Part shown: in pieces, positions 31,845 to 40,046 of the stretch
How the letters are laid out: each line of letters begins with the position of its first letter
Position numbering within the stretch: position 1 is the stretch's first letter
From: JAXLYX01 sp046351215
Lineage (GTDB): Bacteria > Myxococcota_A > Polyangia > Polyangiales > Houyiibacteriaceae
DNA: 64,000 nucleotides
Direction: 5' to 3'
NCBI GenBank assembly: GCA_046351215.1
Contig: JAXLYX010000013.1
Span: 62,001 to 126,000 of the forward strand
Program-made: the position numbers and the translations under genes
Notes under the pieces: generated by a model
What the model was told of the DNA's origin: nothing
What the model saw: only the letters and a program-made list of their open reading frames with translations
The model's database searches: none

Positions 31845-33170
31845 TCAGGGCGAGAGGCCGTACACCTGGGCCGGGAAGTCTTCGACCTTGCGCGGCTGCA
31901 GGCCGCATTGCGTGGTCGTGCAATCCCCCCAGCACTCGAGGGTGGAGCCTCCCTCGACGACACAGGTCACGTCGTCTCGCGCGACGATCGCATCCGCCAT
32001 CGACAGCCCGTACACGACCACGGGCTGGGTGGCGCACGGCACGGCGCCGCATGCTCCGACGGGCTGGCTCGAATTCCCGAGCTGCCCCACCGCGTCGCTG
32101 CCGAAGCAGCGCGCCGTCCCGTCGAGGAGCGTCGCGCAGGTATGCGAACGGCCCACGGCGACACGGTGCACGGAGACGAGGTCGACGAGCGTCTGCGGAG
32201 CCGTGGAGCAGGTCCCGCCGCAGTCCGGGAGGATGCGCGAGCCGACGCCGAGCTGTCCGAGCGCGTTCGAGCCGAAGCAGGCGAGGTGGCTCGCACCGTC
32301 GACGAAGCAGCCGTGCGTTTCGCCGATCGCGAGCGAGGTGAACGCGCCGATCCGGAGATCGGTGGGCGTCGAGACGGTCGCCTGCACCGGGGAGAGGCCG
32401 AGCTGCCCGACGTCGTTCCGTCCGAAACAGCGGGCCTTCCCGTTCCTGCGGAGCGCGCAGGTCCCGAACGGGGAGGCGATGACGTCGAACGCGTCCGTGA
32501 TCCCGGGGACCTCGACGAGGCTCGTCGAGCAGGGGATCGGAGCGCCGGGCGCGAGCCCGAGCTCGTCGGCGCGAGCCTGGGAATCGACCGTGCCGCAGGT
32601 CTCGAGCGTCGAGGGATCGAGGCCGAGCTGGCCGTTGCCGCCGTACCCCATGCAGAAGACGTGGCCGGTCGCGGCGACGGCGCAGGCGTGGCGATCGCCG
32701 GCGGCGACGTGCACGAGGGTCCCGACGTCGTTGGTCGGGAGGAGCGTCGGATGCGCGTCCGCGTCCGCCACGCCGCGTCCGAGCGTGCCGTAGAGGTTCT
32801 GCCCGATGCAGCCGAGCGAGCCTCCGTCGAGGACGCAGGTGAAGCCGCGGCCCGCGGCCACGTCGGTCGCGTTCTCGAGCGGCGGCGAGGTCGCGGGGAT
32901 CGCGCGACACGGAAGGCCTCCGCAGAGCTCTCCCCCGATCGTCCCGACGTCGACCGGGAGCTGACCCACGTCGTCCATCCCCCACGCGTAGGGATGGGCC
33001 GCAGGGCGCGCCATGGCGGTCTCGGGCCCGAGCTCGAGCAGCGTGAAGATCCCCGCGCCGGTGCCTCCGTCGAAGCCGGCCGTGTTGCCACCGAGGTCGA
33101 GCGAGGCGGCGGAGCACCCTCCGAGCAGCCCGAGCAACGTGGCGAGGAGCGCGCGACGCGAGGCGCTCAT
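31845..33170 (-). CDS. RCC1-repeat lipoprotein
   Basis: A 441-residue lipoprotein (LLGLLGGC) folding as a seven-bladed RCC1-like propeller, judged by repeated units of the form VxxIxAGxxHxCAxxxxGxxxCxGxNxxGQLG (for example VAAGDRHACAVAA, MGYGGNGQLG, RNDVGQLG). Each blade carries a Cys pair typical of the bacterial extracellular RCC1 variant, which probably forms disulfides. Its ATG overlaps the stop of the anti-sigma-like gene (ATGA). Role: probably cell-surface protein interaction, with no enzymatic motif. The 31740-31844 gap before the FG-GAP gene shows no clear terminator, so read-through is possible. Confidence 0.85.
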   Translation of the reverse strand: MSASRRALLATLLGLLGGCSAASLDLGGNTAGFDGGTGAGIFTLLELGPETAMARPAAHPYAWGMDDVGQLPVDVGTIGGELCGGLPCRAIPATSPPLENATDVAAGRGFTCVLDGGSLGCIGQNLYGTLGRGVADADAHPTLLPTNDVGTLVHVAAGDRHACAVAATGHVFCMGYGGNGQLGLDPSTLETCGTVDSQARADELGLAPGAPIPCSTSLVEVPGITDAFDVIASPFGTCALRRNGKARCFGRNDVGQLGLSPVQATVSTPTDLRIGAFTSLAIGETHGCFVDGASHLACFGSNALGQLGVGSRILPDCGGTCSTAPQTLVDLVSVHRVAVGRSHTCATLLDGTARCFGSDAVGQLGNSSQPVGACGAVPCATQPVVVYGLSMADAIVARDDVTCVVEGGSTLECWGDCTTTQCGLQPRKVEDFPAQVYGLSP

Positions 33171-33937
33171 GGAGCCGTCCCGGTCTCGCCCACGGCCGCG
33201 CGCACGGCCCGGAGGAGCATGGAGCCCGGATGGCGCCGCTCGAAACGCTCGGCCCGCTCGCGCGCCGCGTCCATGCGCCCGAGACGCGCGAGCGCCTGGA
33301 TCGCGAGGGCCTCGCGCTCCTCGGCGAGCTGCCCTCGAGGGAAGCGCTGCTGGTGCTCGTTCGTCGCGGCGAGGGCCTCGCTCGCGTTGCCCCGCGCCAG
33401 GGCCGACTGCGCGCGCGTGACGAGCGCGTTCTCGTCGGCGAGCGCCCGATCCCGCTCCTCCGCGGTCGGCGCCTCGCCGCCCGCATCCGCGCGTGCGGGG
33501 GAGGGAGCGACGGGCGCGGCCACGGGAGGCGCTTCCGCGGGCACCGGCACCTCGACGCGCACGGGCACTTCGACGCGAACCGTCTCGCGCACGATGCGGA
33601 CCTCGGGCTCCCGAGGCTTGGCGAGCGTCGCGTGGCCGACCGCGCCGACGGCGGCCCCCATCGCGAAGGCGAGCGCGGCGAGCCCCGCCTTCCCGGCGAG
33701 GAGGCCGGCCGCGCCGGCGGCAGGAGCGGCGCCCGCGGCCGGAGCCGATGGAGCGGACGGGGCCCCGCCCGACGAGCCCTCCGGCGACGAGGGCGGCGGC
33801 AAGGTGCCGAGCGTGTCGCGGAGCTTCGCGAGCACGGCGTCGCGCACCGCGTCGGGCGGCGACGGACGCGCCGCCTCCGAGCGGAGGAGCGTCGAGAGGT
33901 CTTCGTCGAGCGGCGGCAGATCGTCGGGTTCGCTCAT
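33167..33937 (-). CDS. Anti-sigma-like membrane protein with TPR-type C-terminus
   Basis: A 256-residue protein immediately downstream of an ECF sigma gene, overlapping it by four bases. The N-terminal 45 residues are acidic (MSEPDDLPPLDEDLSTLL), as expected of a sigma-binding region. A Pro/Ala linker and one membrane helix follow (AGLAALAFAMGAAVGAVGHA), then a Pro/Val stalk and two to three TPR-like helices (ALARGNASEALAATNEHQQRFP). There is no zinc-binding HxxxCxxC motif. Position and layout make it the likely anti-sigma factor, with a periplasmic sensor end; this is inference. Confidence 0.75.
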   Translation of the reverse strand: MSEPDDLPPLDEDLSTLLRSEAARPSPPDAVRDAVLAKLRDTLGTLPPPSSPEGSSGGAPSAPSAPAAGAAPAAGAAGLLAGKAGLAALAFAMGAAVGAVGHATLAKPREPEVRIVRETVRVEVPVRVEVPVPAEAPPVAAPVAPSPARADAGGEAPTAEERDRALADENALVTRAQSALARGNASEALAATNEHQQRFPRGQLAEEREALAIQALARLGRMDAARERAERFERRHPGSMLLRAVRAAVGETGTAP

Positions 33938-34479
33938 CGCGCCCTCCGAAGCTCGAGCCGCTTCACGGCGGCCTTGAACTCGTCCCGTGCGAGACGCAGA
34001 CGAGAATAGCCTGTATTCAGGGGGATTCCCAGCGCCTCCGCGACCTCCGGCATCGCGACGCCATCGATCTCGTGCATCACGAAGACCGGCAGGCGCGACT
34101 CGTCGACGGCGCGGAGGGCTTCGATCACGAGATCCCTCCGCTCCCGCTTCGCGAGCTTCTCGTCGACGGGCGTCGTCTCGTCCCAGGCCTCGGCCTCGTC
34201 GTCCATCCGCTCGCGTCGATGGCTCGCGCGTCGGCGGTAGTCGGCGGCCGCGTTGGCGGCGATGCCGAAGAGCCACGGCTTGAGCGGGCGCGTCGGATCG
34301 TAGTGGTCGCTCTTGCGATGGACGACGACGAAGACATCGTGGGTGAGATCCGGTAGGTCGGCCTCCCGCACCCCGAGCCTTCGGAGTGTGTTGAACACGT
34401 AGCCGAAGTGCGTGCGGAACACGTCCTCGACGTCGAGAGGCTTCGTCGCTGCTCGGGGCGGCGCCTCGGGTTCCGTCAC
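33934..34479 (-). CDS. ECF-type RNA polymerase sigma factor
   Basis: A 181-residue ECF sigma factor. Region 2 is at about 20-85 (FNTLRRLGVREADLPDLTHDVFVVVHRK then LKPWLFGIAANAAADYRRR) and region 4 at about 120-175 (DESRLPVFVMHEIDGVAMPEVAEALGIPLNTGYSRLRLAR). The GTG start at 34479 shares GTGA with the stop of the upstream outer-membrane-like gene and is the only start that keeps the family length. It probably controls this operon and is held by the membrane protein encoded next. Confidence 0.93.
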   Translation of the reverse strand: MTEPEAPPRAATKPLDVEDVFRTHFGYVFNTLRRLGVREADLPDLTHDVFVVVHRKSDHYDPTRPLKPWLFGIAANAAADYRRRASHRRERMDDEAEAWDETTPVDEKLAKRERRDLVIEALRAVDESRLPVFVMHEIDGVAMPEVAEALGIPLNTGYSRLRLARDEFKAAVKRLELRRAR

Positions 34480-35510
34480 GGATTCCCCCAGTTCCAGCCT
34501 ACGGCCGCGTAGGGGACGATCTTCCAGGACTCGAATACGGTCGATCCGTCGAGATCGTAGTGCACCGAACGGAATGGCACGTCGGCGCCGAGGTGGAACG
34601 CCACGCGATGCGCGTGCGACGCGGGGAACGCGAGCCCGAGATCGACGACGAATCCGCCGACGAACGTGGAGTCCGAGCGGGGCGAGGAGACGCCGGTGCC
34701 ATGGGCGAGCACCTGCCCGGCGAAGAAGCCGGCGCAGGGCCGGAAGAGGCCGGCGCGATAGCAGCCGAGGGCGCGCGCGCTCCACTCCCACGCGTGGACG
34801 GTCCCGCCGGAGCCGTCCTTCGATGCGGGCAGATCCCCGCGGAACGTCAGCGTGCCCCCGACGCGGCGCCCGTCGAGCGCGACCGAGGCCGCGAAGGCCG
34901 GCCGCGGCGCCGGGAGCAAGCCGGCGGCGACGAGGGCCGCGAGCTCGAGCCCCGGGCGGAGCCGCGCGCGCTGGGGCTCGGGCGCGGGAGGCGGAGGGGG
35001 CGCCGGCGCGGGCGCCACCACCGGCTCGGGCGGCGGAGGCGGTGGGGGTGGGGGCGCCGGCACGGGCTCGACCACCGGCTCGGGAGGGGGCGGCGGAGGC
35101 GGAGGCGGCGGGTTCTCGGGGCGCGTGAGGCTCAGCGGATCGATCGCCACGCTGATCGCGAGCGAGAGGCCGCGCGCCAGCTCGGCGCAGTCGAGCGTGG
35201 GGGACTCGAGCTCGCGCCGTCCGACGAGGCTGCCCTCGGCGTCGTGGACCTCGACCACCCCGTGGAGCCGACGGCCCCGGGCCTCGATCCGCGCGCGGAC
35301 GGCGAGCGGGGCCGCGTCGTCGAAGGGCACGTACCCGAGGCGGGCCGAGACCGCGTCCCGGATCTCGGCCTCGTCGGGGCAGCGCAACGCGCGCTCGTCC
35401 CGCTCGTAGGTGAAGCGCGCGTGGGGCGGTGCCTCGGCGGGCTCGTCGGCCCGAGCCGTGCCGGCCATCACGAGCCAGACCAGGCCCAGCCATCCTCCCC
35501 GACGACGCAC
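34476..35510 (-). CDS. Exported protein with proline-rich hinge and beta-barrel-like C-terminus
   Basis: A 344-residue exported protein. The GTG at 35510 gives a signal peptide (LGLVWLVMAGTARA-DE). The N-terminal domain (about 25-135) has a conserved-looking Cys pair (LRCPDEAEI, PTLDCAELA); two Pro-Glu-Pro runs follow, then a C-terminal region of alternating strands (LTFRGDLPASK, VVDLGLAFPASHAHRVAFHLGADVP, ending in VGWNWGNP) that looks like part of an outer-membrane beta-barrel. The Pro-rich spacer could cross the periplasm. It is first in the sigma/anti-sigma/RCC1 operon, and its stop overlaps the sigma start. Confidence 0.7.
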   Translation of the reverse strand: MRRRGGWLGLVWLVMAGTARADEPAEAPPHARFTYERDERALRCPDEAEIRDAVSARLGYVPFDDAAPLAVRARIEARGRRLHGVVEVHDAEGSLVGRRELESPTLDCAELARGLSLAISVAIDPLSLTRPENPPPPPPPPPPEPVVEPVPAPPPPPPPPPEPVVAPAPAPPPPPAPEPQRARLRPGLELAALVAAGLLPAPRPAFAASVALDGRRVGGTLTFRGDLPASKDGSGGTVHAWEWSARALGCYRAGLFRPCAGFFAGQVLAHGTGVSSPRSDSTFVGGFVVDLGLAFPASHAHRVAFHLGADVPFRSVHYDLDGSTVFESWKIVPYAAVGWNWGNP

Positions 35511-35694
35511 GGGGGCTAGCCTGAACGAAAGGGAGGGGCGTGCCAAGGACGAGGACCGTATCGAGAACGAGCACCCTGGCGACGTAGTGGCTCGATCGGC
35601 GCATGCGCGGGCGACGGCGGTCGATTCCGTGAAAGATCCTCGGGGCTCGGGACGACCCCTCTTCACCACGGGGATGGGAAGAAGGGACGGAACG

Positions 35695-37743
35695 ATGATC
35701 GAGGGACGCGTGCTTCGGGTGGTCTTCTTCGCGATCTGCGCCTTCGCGCTGGGATGCGACGATTCGTCGAACGGCGGCTCGGACGGTGGAGCCGACGGGG
35801 GCGCGGGCCTCGATTCCGGTTCCACGAACGATGCCGGGGGCACGGACGGAGGGACGGCCGACGCCGCGCTCTCGCTCGCGCTCGCGCCGCTCTCGAACCG
35901 GGTGGTGGCACCCGGGGTGACCCTGGCCCCGATCCCCCTGGTGATCACGGATTCGGCCGTCGCCTCCCCGACCGTCACGGTATCGGGCACGAGCGTGGGG
36001 CTGCCGAGCCCGATCACGCTCCCGGCCGGGACGCTGACCCTGAGCGGCACCGGCGTGGAGCGCTCGCTCGTCGTCGGCCCGATCGACGTGTCGCTCACCG
36101 CGACCTACGCCGTCACCGTCACCGTCGACGACGGCGTCACCACGGCGATGCAGGCCTTCTCGCTCCGCGTGAACGCACCGCCTTCGATCGACTACGTCGC
36201 GAGCACCGGCACGGTGGCGGGCTTCCCCATCCCGACCTTCCACGTCGGGGTGTACGACGACGGAGGCGATGCGACGCTCGTGACGGTCACGGCCCATTCC
36301 ACGGACCAGACCTTCCTTCCCGACGCGAACGTCGTCCTGTCGGCGGTGATGGGGAACATGGCGGGTCGCGGCGCGTTCGACGTGACCCTGACCCTGGCGA
36401 CGAGCGGCGTCGGCTCGGCCGACGTGACGCTCGAGGCCACGGATCCCGAGGGCGCGAAGAGCCAGCGCACGTTCCACGTCTCGGTCACGGCCACCCCCGC
36501 GAACGGCATCGAGCTCGTCAGCCGCAGCTCCGCGAGCACGCCGACGCCGAGCAACGGCATCAGCACGCAGCCGAGCGCGAGCGGCGACGGTCGCTACGTG
36601 GTCTTCACGAGCACGGCGAGCGACATCGCCGGCGGCATGCCCTCGGCCGGGGACCTCTACGTCCGCGATCGCACGGCAGGGACCACGACCCGGCTCGGCA
36701 TCGCCGGCCAGAGCGGCGGCGCGCGTATCACCCCCGACGGACGCTACATCGCGTTCGCGAGCATCTCTGGCACGCTCGTCGCGGGCGACACCAACGCGGC
36801 CGTCGACGTCTTCGTCTACGACCGGCAGACGGCGACCTTCGACCTCGTCAGCCAGTCGACGGATGGGACGCACGCGAACGCCCAGAGCTCGGTGGACACG
36901 AGCTACGCCGGCGCGCCCTACCTGCGGCCCTCGATCAGCGACGACGGTCGCTACGTCGTCTTCGAGAGCGAGGCCTCGAACCTCGTCACGGGCGACACGA
37001 ACGGAGTCGCCGACGTCTTCCTCCGGGATCGCACGGCGCACACCACGACGCGGGTCAGCGTGAGCACGAGCGGCGTCGAGTCGAACGGCGCTTCGCGCGA
37101 GGTCGCGATCAGCGGGGACGGGACCGTCGTCGCCTTCGACTCGGTCGCGCAGGACCTGGTCGACGGCTCGACCGAGACCGACACGCGCTCGGACGTGTAT
37201 CTGTGGATCGCGGGCACGACCACACGCGTCTCGAACGCGAACGCGGGTGGCGCGACCGGCTCGGGCAACGGCGCGAGCACGCATCCGACGCTGAGCGCCG
37301 ACGGCCGCTACGTGGCCTTCTCGTCGGCCGCGACCAACCTCCTCGCGGCGATCGAATTCTACGGGAAGACCGACATCTACCTGCTCGATCGCACGGGGGG
37401 GACGATGACGCGGATCAACCTCGATCTCGACCCCACGGCCTCGCAGGGCCATTGCTACGACCCCTCGATCAGCGCGGACGGGAAGCGCATCGCCTTCGTC
37501 AGCGACGCCACCGTGCCGAACCTGATCAACGGCTTCGTGAACGGATACGTCTACGACCGACCGTCGAACACGTTCACCTTCGTCGGCAAGAGCCTCGTCG
37601 GCTCCGCACCGAACGGCGGCACGGGCTACGGGCTCGCGCTCGCGTCGGGCGGCGGGTTCATCGCCTTCCAGTCGCCGGCCTCGAACCTCTTCCCGGGCGA
37701 CGTGAACAACGCGATCGACGTCTTCGCTCTAGCCCTGCCGTGA
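35695..37743 (+). CDS. PD40/TolB-like beta-propeller lipoprotein
   Basis: A 682-residue lipoprotein (FAICAFALGC) with a long Asp/Gly linker, one to two immunoglobulin-like domains (about 60-265; ISVTVDDG-type strands), and a C-terminal propeller of TolB/PD40 repeats: PSxSxDGRYVVFxSxAxNLxxGDxNxxxDVFxRDR recurs at least five times (SASGDGRYVVF, SISDDGRYVVF, TLSADGRYVAF, SISADGKRIAF). Such proteins are extracellular; a metal- or protein-binding propeller role is likely and no enzyme motif is seen. The ATG at 35695 has GAAGGGACGG upstream and begins a proper signal. The in-frame ATG at 35674 is less likely. Confidence 0.82.
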   Translation: MIEGRVLRVVFFAICAFALGCDDSSNGGSDGGADGGAGLDSGSTNDAGGTDGGTADAALSLALAPLSNRVVAPGVTLAPIPLVITDSAVASPTVTVSGTSVGLPSPITLPAGTLTLSGTGVERSLVVGPIDVSLTATYAVTVTVDDGVTTAMQAFSLRVNAPPSIDYVASTGTVAGFPIPTFHVGVYDDGGDATLVTVTAHSTDQTFLPDANVVLSAVMGNMAGRGAFDVTLTLATSGVGSADVTLEATDPEGAKSQRTFHVSVTATPANGIELVSRSSASTPTPSNGISTQPSASGDGRYVVFTSTASDIAGGMPSAGDLYVRDRTAGTTTRLGIAGQSGGARITPDGRYIAFASISGTLVAGDTNAAVDVFVYDRQTATFDLVSQSTDGTHANAQSSVDTSYAGAPYLRPSISDDGRYVVFESEASNLVTGDTNGVADVFLRDRTAHTTTRVSVSTSGVESNGASREVAISGDGTVVAFDSVAQDLVDGSTETDTRSDVYLWIAGTTTRVSNANAGGATGSGNGASTHPTLSADGRYVAFSSAATNLLAAIEFYGKTDIYLLDRTGGTMTRINLDLDPTASQGHCYDPSISADGKRIAFVSDATVPNLINGFVNGYVYDRPSNTFTFVGKSLVGSAPNGGTGYGLALASGGGFIAFQSPASNLFPGDVNNAIDVFALALP

Positions 37744-37757
37744 GGAGCGCATCGGGC

Positions 37758-37785
37758 CGGGGTGGCCGCGAGCCGTGCCGCCCCG
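37758..37785. terminator. Hairpin between convergent genes
   Basis: CGGGGTGGC (37758-37766) pairs with GCCGCCCCG (37777-37785), nine pairs including one G-U, around a ten-base loop, 15 bases after the stop of the propeller gene and ahead of the convergent kinase gene's stop. There is no T-run. Confidence 0.35.
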
Positions 37786-37795
37786 ACACCGACGC

Positions 37796-38512
37796 TCACG
37801 TCGTGGGGGTGCGTGGGAGCCCAGCCAAGTGGGCGCGGACCCGCGCGAGGCTCGAACGTGGATCGGACCATCGGAGCTCGAACGTGCGCCCTTCGCCGAC
37901 GAGAGCGCCGACGTCGTGCACCGGGACGTGGTTCGCGACCGCGAGCACGCGCGCGAGCGCGAGCGCGGGCGGAACGGGGACGAGCGACTCGTCGGCGCCC
38001 GGACGGACGAGGAAGACGAACGCGTCCCGGAGCGGAAGGCGGCTCCGCTCGATCCTTCCCTCCGGGACGTGGAAGATCGGGAGCGCGACGTCTCGCCCCT
38101 CCACGTCGACGCAGCGATACGACGTCACGTCGAGGTCCGAGAGGCGGGCGATCAGGGGGGATCCGGCGGGCACGAGGTCGAATTGGATCGCGCGCGGAAT
38201 CCCCCAGACCGACCGACCGTCGGTGAGGAGCAGCTCGTCGGTCAGGTAGGTCGCGCCCGCCCGCAACGCTTCGAGCACGTGCGAGCTCTTGCCTCCCCCG
38301 GACTCGCCGACGAAGACCAGGAGCCTCCCGTCGAGCACCACGCCGCCCGCGTGGAGGATCGTCGTGCGGTGCGAGAGGTGAGCGACGAAGGCGTCGTAGA
38401 GCACGAGCTCGAGCGTCGGAAGGAGGCTCGCGTCGGCGACGATCTCCTCCCGCTCCGAGCCGTCGACGCGGAGGACGTAGCCCCCGACCTCGCGCCGGAC
38501 CTCGACGTGCAC
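37796..38512 (-). CDS. HprK-related serine kinase
   Basis: A P-loop kinase of the HPr kinase-related family: Walker A GESGGGKSS (69-77 counted from the GTG at 38512) after TTILHAGGVVLDGRLLVFV, LTDELLLTDG (Walker B/metal region), and GIPRAIQF-type strands. HprK-like proteins phosphorylate serine in a protein or peptide substrate; some serve RiPP (lasso peptide) pathways. The open frame continues upstream with good sequence (VVEELELRIEGSPPHVEAG), but has no ATG, GTG or TTG. A CTG at 38623 preceded by GAGGG could be the true start, adding 37 residues. The adjacent upstream gene encodes an exported 11-Cys mini-protein, ending 10 bases before that CTG. Confidence 0.75.
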   Translation of the reverse strand: MHVEVRREVGGYVLRVDGSEREEIVADASLLPTLELVLYDAFVAHLSHRTTILHAGGVVLDGRLLVFVGESGGGKSSHVLEALRAGATYLTDELLLTDGRSVWGIPRAIQFDLVPAGSPLIARLSDLDVTSYRCVDVEGRDVALPIFHVPEGRIERSRLPLRDAFVFLVRPGADESLVPVPPALALARVLAVANHVPVHDVGALVGEGRTFELRWSDPRSSLARVRAHLAGLPRTPTT

Positions 38513-38633
38513 CGGGATCGTCCCCGCCCCGCGGGCTCCGTACCAGATCGCCAGGAGACCGGCCTCGACGTGGGGCGGGGATCCCTCGATGCGGAGCTCG
38601 AGCTCTTCGACGACGATCCTCAGAGGGGAACCC

Positions 38634-38891
38634 TCACGGACACTGACAGCAACGCGGCGTCGTCGTCGTGCAGGGGGCGCACGAGGCCGTCTTGCGGCCG
38701 ACGCATCCCGGGCAGTTGTTGCGCGTGCAACATCCTCGCCGCGGGTTCAGGCAGGGGTTGCCCCCGCACTGGGCGAACACGCGCTCGACCGTGAACGAAG
38801 ACACCACGAGGGGGACGCCGTAGACCGCCGCCTTCAGCAGCTTCCGCCGCGCCATCGCCGTGCGGTCCATCTCCTGGTCCGAGCCGTCCAA
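38634..38891 (-). CDS. Exported Cys-rich mini-protein with twin-arginine-like signal
   Basis: An 85-residue protein from a TTG at 38891 (GGGAG seven bases upstream; ATGs at 38870 and 38855 are alternatives, the first with AGGAG too close). It has ARRKLLKAAVYGVPLVVSS, a Tat-like signal, then a cleavage-type VFA-Q. The mature 45 residues hold 11 cysteines, including CC pairs (RGCCTRNNCPGC, ASCAPC, RCCQCP). I know of no family. The high Cys density suggests multiple disulfides, a metal cluster, or a ribosomally made modified peptide. It is followed directly by the HprK-like kinase, which makes a substrate-enzyme pair conceivable. Confidence 0.7.
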   Translation of the reverse strand: MDGSDQEMDRTAMARRKLLKAAVYGVPLVVSSFTVERVFAQCGGNPCLNPRRGCCTRNNCPGCVGRKTASCAPCTTTTPRCCQCP

Positions 38892-39022
38892 CGTCGTTCT
38901 CCCGAGACGCACGATCGTGCCGGATCCGGATCTCCATTGGCAAGGGGCACCGCGCCTCGCCAGGGAGGCTGCGCCGACGCAGACGGCCTGGTAATCTCGC
39001 GCTCGTTCCTCGGACCTCTGCG

Positions 39023-40033
39023 ATGTCGGCCCCCCGAGAAGCCCCGAACCTCCCCTCGCGCGCGATCCTCGTCGCGCTCGCCCTCCTCTCCTGCGGATCC
39101 GTCGCGCGCGCGGACGAGCCCTCCGCCGCTCCCACGGATGCGGTCGCGACGGCCGAGCCCGCGACGGCCCCGACCGTGCCGGACGCGCTCTCCGCCGGCC
39201 CCTCGGCCGCCGGGCTCGGTGCGCCGGCCCCCGAGGCGGCCGAGCCCGAGGCCGCGGAGCGTGCACCCGCTCCTGCCCCCGTCGATCGGCGCCCGAACCG
39301 ACGCTGCGCGCTCTGCGGCGACGAGCGTTCCTACGACGTCGAGCTGGCGATCCCCCTGTGGGTTCCCTTCGTCTCGGGCCAGCTCGCGACCGGCCAGCTC
39401 GACACGAGCAACCCCGATTCGAGCTGGGGCAAGCGCCTCTCGATGGACAGCAGCCTGCTCTTCTTCTTCTTCGGACGCCTGGCCGCGCGCTACGGCCCGA
39501 GCGGGCTCTTGATCGACAGCGCGGGCGCGACGTTCGCGGAGGACATCTCGTTCACGCTCACCGACGGGGAGATCGCCAAGCTCTCCGCGAGCGCCTTCCT
39601 CGTGCGTTCCGCGTTCACCTACCGGACGCCCCCGATCCGGCTCGGCCATCGGGAACGTCCCTTCCTGATGACGTTCGTTCCCTACGGCGGCATGCGTTTC
39701 GTGCGCATCACGCTCGACTGGACGGGCATCGCCGCCGAATTCTCGAGGCATCAGCTCTGGGTCGACCCGATCGTCGGCACGCGGATCCACCTCGACTTCC
39801 GCAACGGGCTCACGTTCTACGTCGAGGGGGACGTCGGGGGCTTCACGGCGGGCAGCACGATCGCGGGCTGGGCCTCCGCGGTGATCGAATACGCGTTCGT
39901 CGATTGGTTCGCCCTCGGCGCCGGCTGGAACTACTACCGCTTCCGGCAGGACATCCCGGCCGGCGACCGTTCGCTCGATGCCGCGATCACGGTGACCGGA
40001 CCCCAGCTCACGCTCTCCTTCCACCTCCGCTGA
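39023..40033 (+). CDS. Outer-membrane beta-barrel-like protein
   Basis: A 336-residue exported protein: signal peptide (VALALLSCGSVARA-DE), an Ala/Pro/Glu linker, a short Cys motif (RRCALCGDERS), and then repeated amphipathic strands (YDVELAIPLWVPFVSG, FLMTFVPYGGMRFVRITLDW, LTFYVEGDVGGFTAG, ending in PQLTLSFHLR) with the final aromatic/basic strand of outer-membrane barrels. The family is unknown. The gene is divergent from the Cys-rich mini-protein gene (a 131-base gap). It is followed after 13 bases by a nucleotidyltransferase, so the two may be cotranscribed. Confidence 0.75.
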   Translation: MSAPREAPNLPSRAILVALALLSCGSVARADEPSAAPTDAVATAEPATAPTVPDALSAGPSAAGLGAPAPEAAEPEAAERAPAPAPVDRRPNRRCALCGDERSYDVELAIPLWVPFVSGQLATGQLDTSNPDSSWGKRLSMDSSLLFFFFGRLAARYGPSGLLIDSAGATFAEDISFTLTDGEIAKLSASAFLVRSAFTYRTPPIRLGHRERPFLMTFVPYGGMRFVRITLDWTGIAAEFSRHQLWVDPIVGTRIHLDFRNGLTFYVEGDVGGFTAGSTIAGWASAVIEYAFVDWFALGAGWNYYRFRQDIPAGDRSLDAAITVTGPQLTLSFHLR

Positions 40034-40046
40034 GAGAAGGCGCCCC

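Noticed and set aside
27363..33977. A 2204-codon open frame on the plus strand opposite the FG-GAP, RCC1 and sigma-operon genes
   Set aside because: Arg/Ala/Asp-rich composition with no domain, antisense to genes with clear families; a product of high GC.
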